Assembly (NCBI GenBank): GCA_965220835.1
Contig: OZ244842.1
Coordinates: 2,914,001-2,978,000, forward strand
From: Azophilus sp965220835
GTDB taxonomy: Bacteria; Pseudomonadota; Gammaproteobacteria; Pseudomonadales; Azotimanducaceae
Length of the DNA: 64,000 bases
Direction: 5' to 3'
How positions within the stretch are numbered: position 1 is the stretch's first letter; every line of letters starts with the position of its first letter. Of this stretch, positions 32,703 to 41,429 are shown piece by piece. The notes under the pieces were generated by a model that was not told where the DNA came from, did no database searches, and worked only from the letters and a program-made list of their open reading frames with translations. The position numbers and the translations under genes were made by a program.

Positions 32703-33602
32703 TCAGCCTGGGAAGTTGTACTCATGGCCCCAAATGTCGCCCACCGTGCTGCGGGTGGGCTGGAAGCTGCTCCAGTCAAACTGGCGCCCGTCGTAGCCGT
32801 ATTCCATCGGGATGCCGCCGGGGGCCAGCATGTAAAAGGACACCATGCCGTCGTTGAGGTGCCTGCCCAAGCTTGCCACGATGGGCGCCTCAGCCGCCTT
32901 GGCGCGGTCCAGGCAGGCGCCCACATCGTCCAGCGTCTCCACTTCCGCCATCAGATGCACCACCCCACTTGGCACGGGAAAGTTGCACAGGCCGAGGCTG
33001 TGATGGCGCGGGTTGTTGGCGTGCAGGAAATGAATGCGCTGCGGTGGCGCGCCTTCCGCCGGCGGGGGCAGGGTCAGTTCGTCGCTGATGCCGAAACCCA
33101 GCACGTCGCGATAGAAGGTGTCGGTGGCCTCGAATTTTGGCGCCGGCAGCACCGCATGGCCTAGGCCCATGTTGCCGGTGACGAAGCGCAGGCCGTCGAT
33201 GGGCGAGGTGAAGGCGACGTCGCTGGTGGTGCGACCGTGGCAAAGCTCGAAGGCGTTGCCGGAAGGGTCCACGCCAAACGCCAAGCCGGCCGCGCCCCGA
33301 GACTGGGCCTGGGCATCGGAAGCCAAGCGGGTGAGCGCACCGGCGGTCCGAAGGGCTTCCACCAAGCGTCGGTAGGCACCTGCGTCGGCACACTCCCAGC
33401 CTGCCGCGACAAACCGGTCGGCAGCGCCCGGTTCCACGAGATAGCGGAACGGCATGGCGTCCATAGCCAAGCAAAGTGTGCCCGGCACGGCGCCTTCGGC
33501 AGCGGGCCGGCTGGCGAAGCCCAGCACCTGCTCGCCAAAGCGCTGCCACTGGGAAGGATCGCGCATTTCAAGGCGCACGTAGCTGAGTGCTGAAATGGTC
33601 AT
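32703..33602 (-). CDS. hsaC: Extradiol ring-cleavage dioxygenase, HsaC-like
   Basis: 299 aa type I extradiol dioxygenase (VOC fold) cleaving the catechol formed from steroid ring A. The Fe(II) triad is readable: His149 (GLGHAVL), His216 (VVHLMAE) and Glu267 (IPMEYGYDG), with the second-sphere histidines in NPRHHSL (200-201). Located between hsaD and ipdA, which supports the 3,4-DHSA 4,5-dioxygenase assignment over other catechols. Confidence 0.87.
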   Translation of the reverse strand: MTISALSYVRLEMRDPSQWQRFGEQVLGFASRPAAEGAVPGTLCLAMDAMPFRYLVEPGAADRFVAAGWECADAGAYRRLVEALRTAGALTRLASDAQAQSRGAAGLAFGVDPSGNAFELCHGRTTSDVAFTSPIDGLRFVTGNMGLGHAVLPAPKFEATDTFYRDVLGFGISDELTLPPPAEGAPPQRIHFLHANNPRHHSLGLCNFPVPSGVVHLMAEVETLDDVGACLDRAKAAEAPIVASLGRHLNDGMVSFYMLAPGGIPMEYGYDGRQFDWSSFQPTRSTVGDIWGHEYNFPG

Positions 33603-33682
33603 AGCCGTGATTTTAGTGTTTCAGTTGAAGGCGGGGCGCCCTCGGACAGCGCCAAGCGCCGTTTCCCGCGGCATCCTGTCAT

Positions 33683-34525
33683 TCAGTCATTGTCCAGGAA
33701 ATCCAGGCAGGCGGCGTTGAACATGCGGGCATGCTCCACCATGACCCAGTGGCCGCACTCCGCCACCTCGATCAGCCGGCTGGGGCGACAGGCCTTGAGA
33801 ATCTTGTGCCCACCGCCCGGGGGCAGCATCTCGTCATCCATGCCCCAAAACGCCAACACGGGGCAGTTGATGCGGTCCAGTTCCGCCTCCATGTTGGGAA
33901 TGCGCATGCGCCCGAGCACTGCCGGCGGCTGGGTTTGGGCGACGGCGTAACGCTCATTGACCAGCGCATCGGTCACCACCGCCGGGTCGAACACCAGGGT
34001 GCGCAGAATTTGCCGCAAGCCGTCGCGGTCCAGAGCGCCGCTGGTGAAGTTGGCGATCATGCGCGCCATCGCCGGCATGGCCATGTAGGTGTCGAGCTCC
34101 TCGATGCCGCCCGGCGCCATCAGCACCAGCTTCTCCACGCGCTCTGGATGATCCAAAGCGGCGCGCATGCAGACCGCGCCACCCAGCGAATTGCCCACCA
34201 GCGCACATTGCTCGACGCCAATGGCATCCAGCAAGCCGATCAAGTGGGTGACGAAGAAATCCGTGGTGTAGTCGATGTCATCTGGCTTGGAGGAGTAGCC
34301 GAAACCAGGCAGGTCAGGCACCAGCACCCGATAGCCCGCCCCCGCCAGCACCGGGGCGTTCAATTTGAAATTGCTGTAGCCGCTGGCGCCGGGGCCGCTG
34401 CCATGGATGAACACCAGGGTTCGGCCATTGCCGTCGGCGGGTTGGTGGTCGTGATAGTGCAGCGTCAATTCGCCTGATTCGACGGTTTGGCCGCGGGGTG
34501 GGCCGCCCTGTTCAGCACGCGCCAT
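33683..34525 (-). CDS. hsaD: C-C bond hydrolase (meta-cleavage product hydrolase), HsaD-like
   Basis: 280 aa alpha/beta hydrolase that splits the dioxygenase product (4,9-DSHA in steroid catabolism). Oxyanion motif HGSGPGASG (41-49), nucleophile Ser113 (VGNSLGG), acid Asp230/231 (FWGMDDE), His259 (ECGHWVMVEH). GSGPGASGYSNF is characteristic of MCP hydrolases. The ATG at 34525 lies 8 nt past the hsaA stop; a TTG at 34537 is less likely. An 80 bp gap separates it from hsaC. Confidence 0.87.
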   Translation of the reverse strand: MARAEQGGPPRGQTVESGELTLHYHDHQPADGNGRTLVFIHGSGPGASGYSNFKLNAPVLAGAGYRVLVPDLPGFGYSSKPDDIDYTTDFFVTHLIGLLDAIGVEQCALVGNSLGGAVCMRAALDHPERVEKLVLMAPGGIEELDTYMAMPAMARMIANFTSGALDRDGLRQILRTLVFDPAVVTDALVNERYAVAQTQPPAVLGRMRIPNMEAELDRINCPVLAFWGMDDEMLPPGGGHKILKACRPSRLIEVAECGHWVMVEHARMFNAACLDFLDND

Positions 34526-34533
34526 GACGGTTC

Positions 34534-35700
34534 TCAAACGAAGGCATCGCCGTTGTCGGCACCTAAGGCCATCGCCCCGAAGTTGCGGGCGAAGGCGGTT
34601 GGGTTGTTGGCGACATGGGCGCGTGCAACCCGGATGTCTCGCCAGATTTCTTGAATGGCGGAGCCGTCGAACACGCTGCCGCCGCCGGCCACCTCAAAGA
34701 GCCGGTCCACGGCGCGGGTCATGTCGTCAATGATCAGGCTGGCCTGATAGCGCCAGCGCACCCGGTCCATCAGTTCCAACGACTCACCGGCCTGCACGTG
34801 CGCCATCATGCAGTCGAAGTTGCGGAACAGCACGGCCTCCGCCTGATCAATGTCGTTGAGGGTTTCGGCCACCCGCCGGGTAATGTCCGCATCGCCAGCC
34901 AGCTTGGTCGGGTCCGTGCTGCTGCCGGCGGCTTTGCCGGCGAAAGCCGCCACCGCATGGCGCGCGGCGCCGATGGCCGGGGTGGACACCACCCGCACGA
35001 ACATCTGCGCCCAAGGGATGCCGTACATCGGGTTGGCTTGGGAATGGACGCAATTGAAGCCGTCCATGCGCTTGTGGGTGCGGTGTTCGGGAACGAATAC
35101 GGGCCGGTCTATGACGATGTCGTTGGAGCCGGTGGCCTGCAGGCCGTAGGCAAACCAAGTGTCCTCAATTCCGTAGTCCGTGCGCGGCACCAGAAAGGTG
35201 CGATAGTCCTCCCCGGGCACGATGCCGCCCAGCAACACCCAGGTGCAGTGCTCGGAGCCGGAGCTCCAACCCCAGCGGCCGCTCAGCTCGAAGCCGCCAT
35301 CGGCAACCTCCACCTTGGCCCCAACCGGGTTGTAGGAACTGGAAATCAAGGTGTTCGGCCCGTCAGCGTACACGTCGTCCAGCGCCTGGCGATTCATGAT
35401 GGCCAGCTGGTAGGCATGCACGGCGATGATGCCCGCCACCCAAGCGGTGCTCATGTCCTGTTCGGCAATGCGCAAGTGCGCCCGAAAGAAGGCTTGTGGG
35501 CTGACCTCCAAACCGCCCCAAGGCTTCGGCAACAGGGCGCGCATGAAGCCGGACTCGATGAGCGCGTCAATGGCATCCCGTTTGACTTGCCGGTTGGCCC
35601 GCCCCTCGGTTGCCAACGCGGCAATCAAGGGCAGATGGGGTTCGATGTCGAGCCCTTGATGCTCGGTCTCACCGATAGCCGATGCGGCCGATTGAGACAT
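34534..35700 (-). CDS. hsaA: Flavin-dependent steroid monooxygenase, HsaA-like
   Basis: 388 aa oxygenase of the acyl-CoA-dehydrogenase-fold group D flavin monooxygenases; HsaA hydroxylates 3-HSA to the catechol 3,4-DHSA using reduced flavin from a separate reductase (HsaB). Visible patterns: EQDMSTAWVAGI, ISSSYNPVGAKVE, GRWGWSSGSEHCTWVLLG, and a C-terminal EVAGGGSVFDGSAIQEIWRD. First gene of the nine-gene minus-strand steroid run; ATG with GAGGTTGAA upstream. No hsaB is in the window. Confidence 0.88.
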   Translation of the reverse strand: MSQSAASAIGETEHQGLDIEPHLPLIAALATEGRANRQVKRDAIDALIESGFMRALLPKPWGGLEVSPQAFFRAHLRIAEQDMSTAWVAGIIAVHAYQLAIMNRQALDDVYADGPNTLISSSYNPVGAKVEVADGGFELSGRWGWSSGSEHCTWVLLGGIVPGEDYRTFLVPRTDYGIEDTWFAYGLQATGSNDIVIDRPVFVPEHRTHKRMDGFNCVHSQANPMYGIPWAQMFVRVVSTPAIGAARHAVAAFAGKAAGSSTDPTKLAGDADITRRVAETLNDIDQAEAVLFRNFDCMMAHVQAGESLELMDRVRWRYQASLIIDDMTRAVDRLFEVAGGGSVFDGSAIQEIWRDIRVARAHVANNPTAFARNFGAMALGADNGDAFV

Positions 35701-35911
35701 TTCAACCTCTGGAAGCTGGCGCTGAATTGATTTGATGGTCCCACAGTAGATGGGAAGTGTCCACCTTCGGCTTGACGCTCTTGCGCAAATCTAACAAGGC
35801 CATTCTACGCAAACAAGAAACGAAAATGCCAATTGCTTACCCTATCAGCAATACTGAAACACACTTGATGCACCAGCATCACAGTCAGAGACCGCCCAGC
35901 AAACCGAACGC

Positions 35912-36006
35912 AACTCCAAGACGCGCCGAGTTGCGCAGCGACCTCCACACAAACTCCAAGACGCGCCCGAGTTGCGCAGCAACTCGCACGTGCGCCGCAG
36001 GCGCAC
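35912..36006. repeat. Direct repeat plus palindromes in the divergent hsaA/SDR spacer
   Basis: The segment AACTCCAAGACGCGCC(C)GAGTTGCGCAGC occurs twice (about 35912-35940 and 35952-35981). Palindromes GAGTTGC-GCA-GCAACTC-like (35969-35985) and GTGCGCC-GCA-GGCGCAC (35990-36006) follow. The 377 bp spacer 35701-36077 must also hold both divergent promoters; I see no clear KstR-type operator in it. Confidence 0.7.
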
Positions 36007-36077
36007 GCCGTTGCCCTTCGCTAAGCAGCCTGCCATGCTGGACGGGCCAAAGGCATCTTGGAGGTTGCAGAAACGAC

Positions 36078-36851
36078 GTGCCCAGATTTGACGACAGGGT
36101 TGTGCTCATCACCGGCGGCAGCCGTGGCATCGGCCGCGGCATCGTCAAGGCTTTCCTGGACGGTGGCGCCCAAGTCTTTGCCTGCGCGCGCCAAGTGCCC
36201 GAAGACGCACCTGAAGGCGCTGGGTTCATCGAAGCGGACGTGCGCGATGCAGACCAAGTGCAACGCCTGATCGACGCCGTGGTTGGGCGCGCGGGGCAGC
36301 TGGACATTTTGGTCAACAACGCCGGCGGCAGCCCCGCGGCGGATGCGGCGACCGTCTCGCCGCGCTTCACCGAAGCCATCATCCGGCTGAACCTGCTGGC
36401 GCCGCTGCTGGTCAGCCAAATGGCCTATACCGCCCTTGCGGCCGCCAAGGGATGCATCATCAACATCGCCAGCGTCTCAGGCATCCGGCCGTCGCCTGGC
36501 ACAGTGGCCTATGGGGCGGCCAAGGCGGGCCTGCTTTCGGCCACGGCCTCCCTCGCCCAGGAATGGGGTCCACAAGTGCGCGTCAATGCCATTGTCGCCG
36601 GCCTCATCAAGACTTCGGCAGAAGCGGCCGACGAGCACTACGGCGGCAAGCAAGGTCTGGCAGCCATCGAGGACAAGCTGCCGGCCAAGCGCATGGGCAC
36701 CGCGGAAGACATTGCCAATGCCTGCCTTTACTTGGCGTCAGACGACGCCGCTTACGTTTCCGGCGCCTCCCTTGAAGTGTTCGGCGGCGGCGAGCCACCA
36801 AGTTTTCTGACTTATGTCCAAGACGCGCTTAACCCAGGGCTAAGGAACTGA
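36078..36851 (+). CDS. Short-chain dehydrogenase of the steroid locus
   Basis: 257 aa classical SDR: TGGSRGIG cofactor motif, NNAG, Ser/Tyr/Lys in ASVSGIRPSPGTVAYGAAKAG, and C-terminal FGGGEPP. The GTG at 36078 (VPRFDDRVVLITGG) fits the family start; the frame is open upstream but that part is repeat sequence. It is transcribed divergently from hsaA and resembles SDRs found beside ipdAB in actinobacteria (Rv3549c-like, from recall), so a 3-hydroxyacyl-CoA dehydrogenase role in C/D-ring breakdown is plausible. Confidence 0.82.
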   Translation: MPRFDDRVVLITGGSRGIGRGIVKAFLDGGAQVFACARQVPEDAPEGAGFIEADVRDADQVQRLIDAVVGRAGQLDILVNNAGGSPAADAATVSPRFTEAIIRLNLLAPLLVSQMAYTALAAAKGCIINIASVSGIRPSPGTVAYGAAKAGLLSATASLAQEWGPQVRVNAIVAGLIKTSAEAADEHYGGKQGLAAIEDKLPAKRMGTAEDIANACLYLASDDAAYVSGASLEVFGGGEPPSFLTYVQDALNPGLRN

Positions 36852-36903
36852 GTTGCGAAGCAACTCAAACGCGAGCTTTCTCGCGCAGTTGCTTCGCAAC
36901 TCG
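36850..36903. repeat. 36 bp double-hairpin repeat, one unit plus
   Basis: GAGTTGC-GAA-GCAACTC (36850-36866), then CGCGAG-CTTT-CTCGCG (36870-36885), then GTTGC-TTC-GCAAC. The first palindrome overlaps the SDR stop codon. The same arrangement occurs twice in tandem at 61680-61766. Confidence 0.8.
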
Positions 36904-36961
36904 GTGCTGGAGCGTTTGGAAGTGCAGCGGGGGGGGACTCAGGGCTTGAGGATGAAGCTGC

Positions 36962-37435
36962 TCAGGGGTTGGGGTCGATGATTCGGCCCCAGCGGTAGTC
37001 GTACTTCAGGTTTTTGACGGCCAGCGCCGTTTCCGCGTGGCGCACGCCGGCCAAGGGCATGATTTCGTCGTTGACCAAGCGCACCAACTCCGCGCCGTCC
37101 TCCACCACGGTGATCGCCAAGATGTCGTAGCGGCCCAATATGGTGGCGGCAAAGCGGACGAAGGGCAGCCGGGCGATGGCTTGGGCGGTCTCGGCAATGC
37201 GGTGCAGGTCGGCGCGCACGCCGATGTAGGCCATGATGGGCGCACCTAGGCCGGAGAAGCGGGTCACAGCGGTGATTTTGATCATCCCGCGGTCCTGCAG
37301 ACGCTTGATGCGCCCGCGCACGGTGCCCTCCGCCAACCCCAGCGCCTGGGCAACCTCCCGATTGCTCATCCGGGCATCCTCGGACAGATAGGCGAGCATG
37401 CGCCGGTCCACGTCGTCGAGCCTGTGCCGCGTCAT
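36962..37435 (-). CDS. Lrp/AsnC-family transcriptional regulator
   Basis: 157 aa regulator: N-terminal helix-turn-helix (DVDRRMLAYLSEDARMSNREVAQ...GTVRGRIKRLQDRGMI) and C-terminal RAM ligand-binding domain (YIGVRADLHRIAE...). Its ATG overlaps the stop of the preceding Lrp-type gene (4 nt), so the two are co-translated and may form mixed oligomers. Located just beyond the divergent SDR of the steroid locus, which it might regulate. Confidence 0.88.
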   Translation of the reverse strand: MTRHRLDDVDRRMLAYLSEDARMSNREVAQALGLAEGTVRGRIKRLQDRGMIKITAVTRFSGLGAPIMAYIGVRADLHRIAETAQAIARLPFVRFAATILGRYDILAITVVEDGAELVRLVNDEIMPLAGVRHAETALAVKNLKYDYRWGRIIDPNP

Positions 37436-37890
37436 AGCTGGGGCACGTACTCGGACTGATACTTGTACACCTCGACGGTGAGCGCTGGCGTCAAGCGGCC
37501 AATGCCATCCACTTGGGACACCTCTTCGTGCAGGAAGGTGGCCAACTGCTCGAAGGATTGCGCGGCCACCAGAATTTCTAAATCGTTGGGCCCGGTGGTG
37601 AGATTGACGGAAAACACCTCAGGCAACTCCGCCAGTTCCCGGCCGACTGCCTCCGCATTGCGGTTCTCCACCTCAATGCCGATGGCCAACAGCAAATCGA
37701 AGCCCGCGGCCGCAAAGTCGGTGACCGCCACCACCCGCATGACGCCAGCCTGCTCCATGCTGCGGATGCGTTTGCGAACGGTGGAGGACGAGGAATCCAG
37801 CGCCTTGGCGATGTCCCGTGCGGACATGCGGCCGTCCTCGCGCAACAGCGCGATGATGGCCTCGTCGAGCTCGTCCGGCATGTACGACAT
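37432..37890 (-). CDS. Lrp/AsnC-family transcriptional regulator
   Basis: 152 aa, same architecture as its downstream neighbour: HTH (ELDEAIIALLREDGRMSARDIAKALDSSSS region) and RAM domain (LLAIGIEVENRNAE...). The start is taken at 37890 (MSYMPDEL); 37896 is also possible. GGCAGG upstream is a weak ribosome binding site. The two paralogues share modest sequence identity, suggesting an old duplication. Confidence 0.87.
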   Translation of the reverse strand: MSYMPDELDEAIIALLREDGRMSARDIAKALDSSSSTVRKRIRSMEQAGVMRVVAVTDFAAAGFDLLLAIGIEVENRNAEAVGRELAELPEVFSVNLTTGPNDLEILVAAQSFEQLATFLHEEVSQVDGIGRLTPALTVEVYKYQSEYVPQL

Positions 37891-37969
37891 CGCCAAGCCT
37901 CCTTGGCAGGGCAGGAGTCCGAGCCGATGCTAACCTAGGAAGATGCGCATTCACAGATTCGCCCTCGGC

Positions 37970-38034
37970 CGCCGCTAGCGCGATGAGGTAGAGAATGGTC
38001 GGCCGGCACTCTGCCAAGCCTGCCGTGCCCGCGG
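37970..38034 (-). pseudogene. Duplicated fragment of the ABC-fusion 3' region
   Basis: 65 bp that match 39834-39898 in the same orientation at roughly 88 percent by eye. On the minus strand it reads AGTAGLAECRPTILYLIALAA; the intact ABC gene has Trp for Arg and Val for Ala. With the intact copy it brackets the nuclease gene 38126-39673. Confidence 0.75.
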
Positions 38035-38077
38035 ATACGCGTTCGCTGAGAACGCCGGCCTGAATTAAGTTAGGCTT
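38028..38077. repeat. 50 bp dispersed repeat, copy 1
   Basis: CCCGCGGATACGCGTTCGCT and the following 30 bases match 42152-42201 with about 7 differences. This copy contains the hairpin GCGTTC-GCTGA-GAACGC. It directly adjoins the ABC-derived fragment. Confidence 0.75.
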
Positions 38078-38125
38078 GGCAGGACATCGACGCAATGGAG
38101 CCAGCCCGCCTGCACGGGATGCGCC

Positions 38126-39673
38126 ATGACCAAACGCAAGCTGCCCATCGGCATCCAGACCTTTCGCACAATTCGCGAGGGTGGCTACTACTATGTGGAC
38201 AAGACCGGCTTCATCCAGCGTTTGGTTGACGAAGGCACCCACTACTTCCTATCCCGTCCTCGCCGATTCGGCAAAAGTCTGTTCTTGGACACACTGAAGG
38301 AGCTCTTCCAAGGCAGCGAGGCGCTGTTCGAGGGTCTCGACATCCACCCCCACTGGGATTGGTCGGTTCGCCATCCCGTGGTGCGGCTGAGCTTTGGCGG
38401 AGGCAACTTCACCGAAACTGGGCAGGTCGACAAAGAGGCTTTGGCGCAACTGGAGATGATTGGCGAGGACGCCAGCGTTCCGGTGCGCTACGACACAGCC
38501 CCATCGCGCTTCCGCCATCTCCTGCGCACACTCCATCAGCATACTGGGCAGCGGGTTGCCGTATTGGTGGATGAGTACGACAAGCCCGTGCTGGACGCAC
38601 TGGAGGCGCGAAGTCAGGCTCGCGCCAATCGGGATGCGTTGCGGGCACTGTACTCGACGATCAAGGATTGCGATGAACACATCCAGTTCGTGTTTCTGAC
38701 CGGCGTAAGCCAGTTCTCCAAGGTGAGCGTCTTTTCCGGCTTGAACAACCTCATTGACTTGACCTTGGATCCCCCTTACTCCGCCATCTGCGGCTACACG
38801 GATGAGGACTTGGACGAAGTGCTCGGCCCCGAGTTGCCCGGCTTGGACCGCGATGCGGTTCGCGATTGGTACAACGGTTACAACTGGCTGGGCGAGGAAA
38901 GCGTCTACAATCCCTTCGACATTCTCCAACTCTTTCGCAGCCACCGATTCAAAGCCTATTGGTTCGAGACCGGAACCCCGGCGTTTCTGGTTGGCACTCT
39001 TCTCAAGCGGGGCATCGCCACTCCGTCCCTTGATGGCTTGGTCAGCACACAGAACCTGCTATCGGCTTTTGACGTGGACAACATAGGCACGGAAGCGCTG
39101 CTGTTCCAGACCGGCTACCTGACCATAACAAAGGCTGAGGACCGCGCAGGCGACGCGCTCCTTCGGCTGGGCTACCCGAACCGGGAGGTGCGCCAAAGCC
39201 TGAACCAATCCCTTTTGGGCGGCTTGCTGCCCCAAGAATCAAGCCGCCTTGACCAGAGCATCAAGTTGGTCCAACAACTCGCCGACAATGATCTTGCCGG
39301 GCTTGAGGCTTCAATCCGCGCCCTCTTCGCCAGCATTCCCTACAACTGGCATGTCAAGAACGAGATTGCGCACTACGAAGGCTACTACGCCAGCGTGTTC
39401 TACTCCCACTTCGCCGCAACCGGATTGGAAGTGCGGGTGGAGGACGCCAGCAGCAGCGGCCGAGTGGATATGGTCGTGCGCGCAAACGGCATCATCTATC
39501 TTTTCGAGTTCAAGGTCGTGGAACTCTCCGGCCAAGGCACAGCCATGGCGCAACTCAGGGAAAAGGGCTACGCGGACAAGTACCAGGCGACCAACGAGCC
39601 AATCTACCTAGTCGCCGCGGAATTCAGCCGTGAGCGACGCAACTTGGTTTCGTTTGTGGTGGAGCAGGCATGA
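38126..39673 (+). CDS. AAA-ATPase-like / PD-(D/E)XK nuclease-like protein
   Basis: 515 aa. The N-terminal AAA-ATPase-like domain (PF09820 type) has MTKRKLPIGIQTFRTIREGG, a Walker A variant SRPRRFGKSL, Walker B VLVDEYDKPV and a sensor-like VFLTGVSQFS. The C-terminal PDDEXK_9-type nuclease region shows SSGRVDMVVR and the catalytic-looking EFKV. The family is widespread and often in many copies per genome; its role is unknown, with mobility or defence suggested. The gene lies alone on its strand between two direct repeats of neighbouring ABC sequence, which suggests recent insertion. Confidence 0.88.
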   Translation: MTKRKLPIGIQTFRTIREGGYYYVDKTGFIQRLVDEGTHYFLSRPRRFGKSLFLDTLKELFQGSEALFEGLDIHPHWDWSVRHPVVRLSFGGGNFTETGQVDKEALAQLEMIGEDASVPVRYDTAPSRFRHLLRTLHQHTGQRVAVLVDEYDKPVLDALEARSQARANRDALRALYSTIKDCDEHIQFVFLTGVSQFSKVSVFSGLNNLIDLTLDPPYSAICGYTDEDLDEVLGPELPGLDRDAVRDWYNGYNWLGEESVYNPFDILQLFRSHRFKAYWFETGTPAFLVGTLLKRGIATPSLDGLVSTQNLLSAFDVDNIGTEALLFQTGYLTITKAEDRAGDALLRLGYPNREVRQSLNQSLLGGLLPQESSRLDQSIKLVQQLADNDLAGLEASIRALFASIPYNWHVKNEIAHYEGYYASVFYSHFAATGLEVRVEDASSSGRVDMVVRANGIIYLFEFKVVELSGQGTAMAQLREKGYADKYQATNEPIYLVAAEFSRERRNLVSFVVEQA

Positions 39674-39782
39674 GATTTCCTGACGCAACCAACGCAGACC
39701 CGAACTCCCCCAGCGCAACCTGCGGTCGCTACCATTCCGGACAGGGCGCCAATGCTTGCCTCATGCCGGCGACAAGGCACGG

Positions 39783-41429
39783 TTATGCCCGTACGTTCCA
39801 GCGGAAACTGAAGGCAGCGACAACGACGCCAATCGCCGCAAGCACGATGAGGTAGAGGATGGTCGGCCAGCACTCCGCCAGGCCTGCCGTGCCAGCGGCA
39901 ACCTGCCGCATGGCGTCCGCTAGCATGTAAATGGGCGAATACCCCGCGACCAGCTGAATCGACTCCGGCATCAATGAGATCGGGATGAACAGATCCGACA
40001 GGAACATGATCGGGATGTTCACAAGATTGATCAGGGCGTTGGCGGTGCTGATTTTCGTCACCACACCGGCAACAGCCATGCCCAGACTGAGAAACGCCAC
40101 GGACGAGAGCGCGACCAGAAACATGAGCAGCGGCCAGTTGCCGGGCGAGACCGACTGACCAGCACCATAGACCCACAGGCCGATGTAAATGTACAAAAAC
40201 GCGAACAGCAGCAGAATCAGAACTCGACAGCCTGCATAGCCGAGCGTGAAAGCGACTCGGTGGATGGGCATGGCTTGGAACAGCTTCAGACCACCTTCGG
40301 CGCGCAGTGCGATCAGCGGGCCTGTGAATCCAAACAGCGCGGTTGACACAATGGTAAGCACGCTCAGGCCGATAACGTAGTAGGTGCTCTGGGAGTATCC
40401 AGGCGAGGCATCCTCATCTGAGCCAATGAGGTAACGCAGAGCAACGATGGGCCTTCCCCCTGCGAGTTCCACGTTCAAATCCGCAACCGCCGCTTCCACC
40501 ATGGATATCATGCTGCCGCTGTTGGCGTCCGGCTGAGCCTTCAACCGCAGAGTGAGCACCTGCGGATTGTCGGCTGAGGGCGCGAATTCGGCAGGCAGCT
40601 CGGTCGGCTCCAATTGTGCTGCGTCGGACAGGGCGAAGCGCCGCAGTGCGGACCCTCCGTAGGCAATGACCCGGTTATCGGCCAATTCGACGCTGCTGGC
40701 TTGCTGCTTGATTTGGCTGGCCACCGATTGCGGTTCATCGACCACTAAGGCAACCGCGACTTCGCCCAGCGCTTTGCTGAGCAGTGACCGCAATCCTCCC
40801 GTTGCCTTCACTCGACCGCTCTTCAGCCATACGACGTTGTCTGCGTTGCTGAGTTCCGCACCGTTGTGCGTGGCGATGAGCAGGGTGGAACCCACAACTT
40901 GCAAACTCCGTATGAGACCTGTCAGGTTGTGGGCGAAGTTGGGGTCCAGGCCTGAGGTTGGTTCATCGAGTACGGCGAGCTCAGGCCGGTGCGCGAGCGC
41001 AACGGCCAAGTCCACCCGACGCTTTTGGCCGGTCGAAAGCTGACGGTAGGTCAGCTTCATCAGCTCGCCGATGCCAAGCGCTTGCGCGCACTCATCGCTC
41101 CAGGACCGGTAGTGGGTGCGGTGAATGGCGAGAATCTCATCCACGCGGACCCTAGGGCTCCAAGTGGCGCCCTGTATCTGGGCTCCAAGCCTTCGCCGCA
41201 GCGATGCGCGGGATTGCAATTCCGCCACTGAACGGCCGAACACCCGAACGCTGCCCGAGTCCGGGTCGATTAGCCCCAGCACCGCTTCCAGAAAAGTGGA
41301 CTTGCCGGAACCGTTGTGGCCGACAAAGGCATGCACTTCCCCGGCGGGAAGCGCCAAATCGTCCACTGCAAGCGAAAAGCCTCGCTGCCTGCTGATGCGC
41401 AGGTCGGCTGCAATGACGGCATCTGGCAT
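39783..41429 (-). CDS. ABC transporter, ATPase-permease fusion (ABC-2 type)
   Basis: 548 aa. The N-terminal ATPase (residues 1-220) has Walker A GHNGSGKST, an altered signature LSTGQKRR (normally LSGGQ), Walker B LAVLDEP and the switch His in IATHNG. The C-terminal half (about 330-548) has six probable membrane helices of the ABC-2 exporter type. A middle segment (220-320) has no motif I know. Fusing NBD and ABC-2 permease in this order is less common than separate genes. Substrate unknown. Its 3' end is partly duplicated at 37970. Confidence 0.88.
   Translation of the reverse strand: MPDAVIAADLRISRQRGFSLAVDDLALPAGEVHAFVGHNGSGKSTFLEAVLGLIDPDSGSVRVFGRSVAELQSRASLRRRLGAQIQGATWSPRVRVDEILAIHRTHYRSWSDECAQALGIGELMKLTYRQLSTGQKRRVDLAVALAHRPELAVLDEPTSGLDPNFAHNLTGLIRSLQVVGSTLLIATHNGAELSNADNVVWLKSGRVKATGGLRSLLSKALGEVAVALVVDEPQSVASQIKQQASSVELADNRVIAYGGSALRRFALSDAAQLEPTELPAEFAPSADNPQVLTLRLKAQPDANSGSMISMVEAAVADLNVELAGGRPIVALRYLIGSDEDASPGYSQSTYYVIGLSVLTIVSTALFGFTGPLIALRAEGGLKLFQAMPIHRVAFTLGYAGCRVLILLLFAFLYIYIGLWVYGAGQSVSPGNWPLLMFLVALSSVAFLSLGMAVAGVVTKISTANALINLVNIPIMFLSDLFIPISLMPESIQLVAGYSPIYMLADAMRQVAAGTAGLAECWPTILYLIVLAAIGVVVAAFSFRWNVRA

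Noticed and set aside
38126..39673. Defence system built on the AAA-ATPase/PD-(D/E)XK protein
   Set aside because: No partner effector, methylase or other defence gene adjoins it; only mobility is suggested by the flanking repeats.
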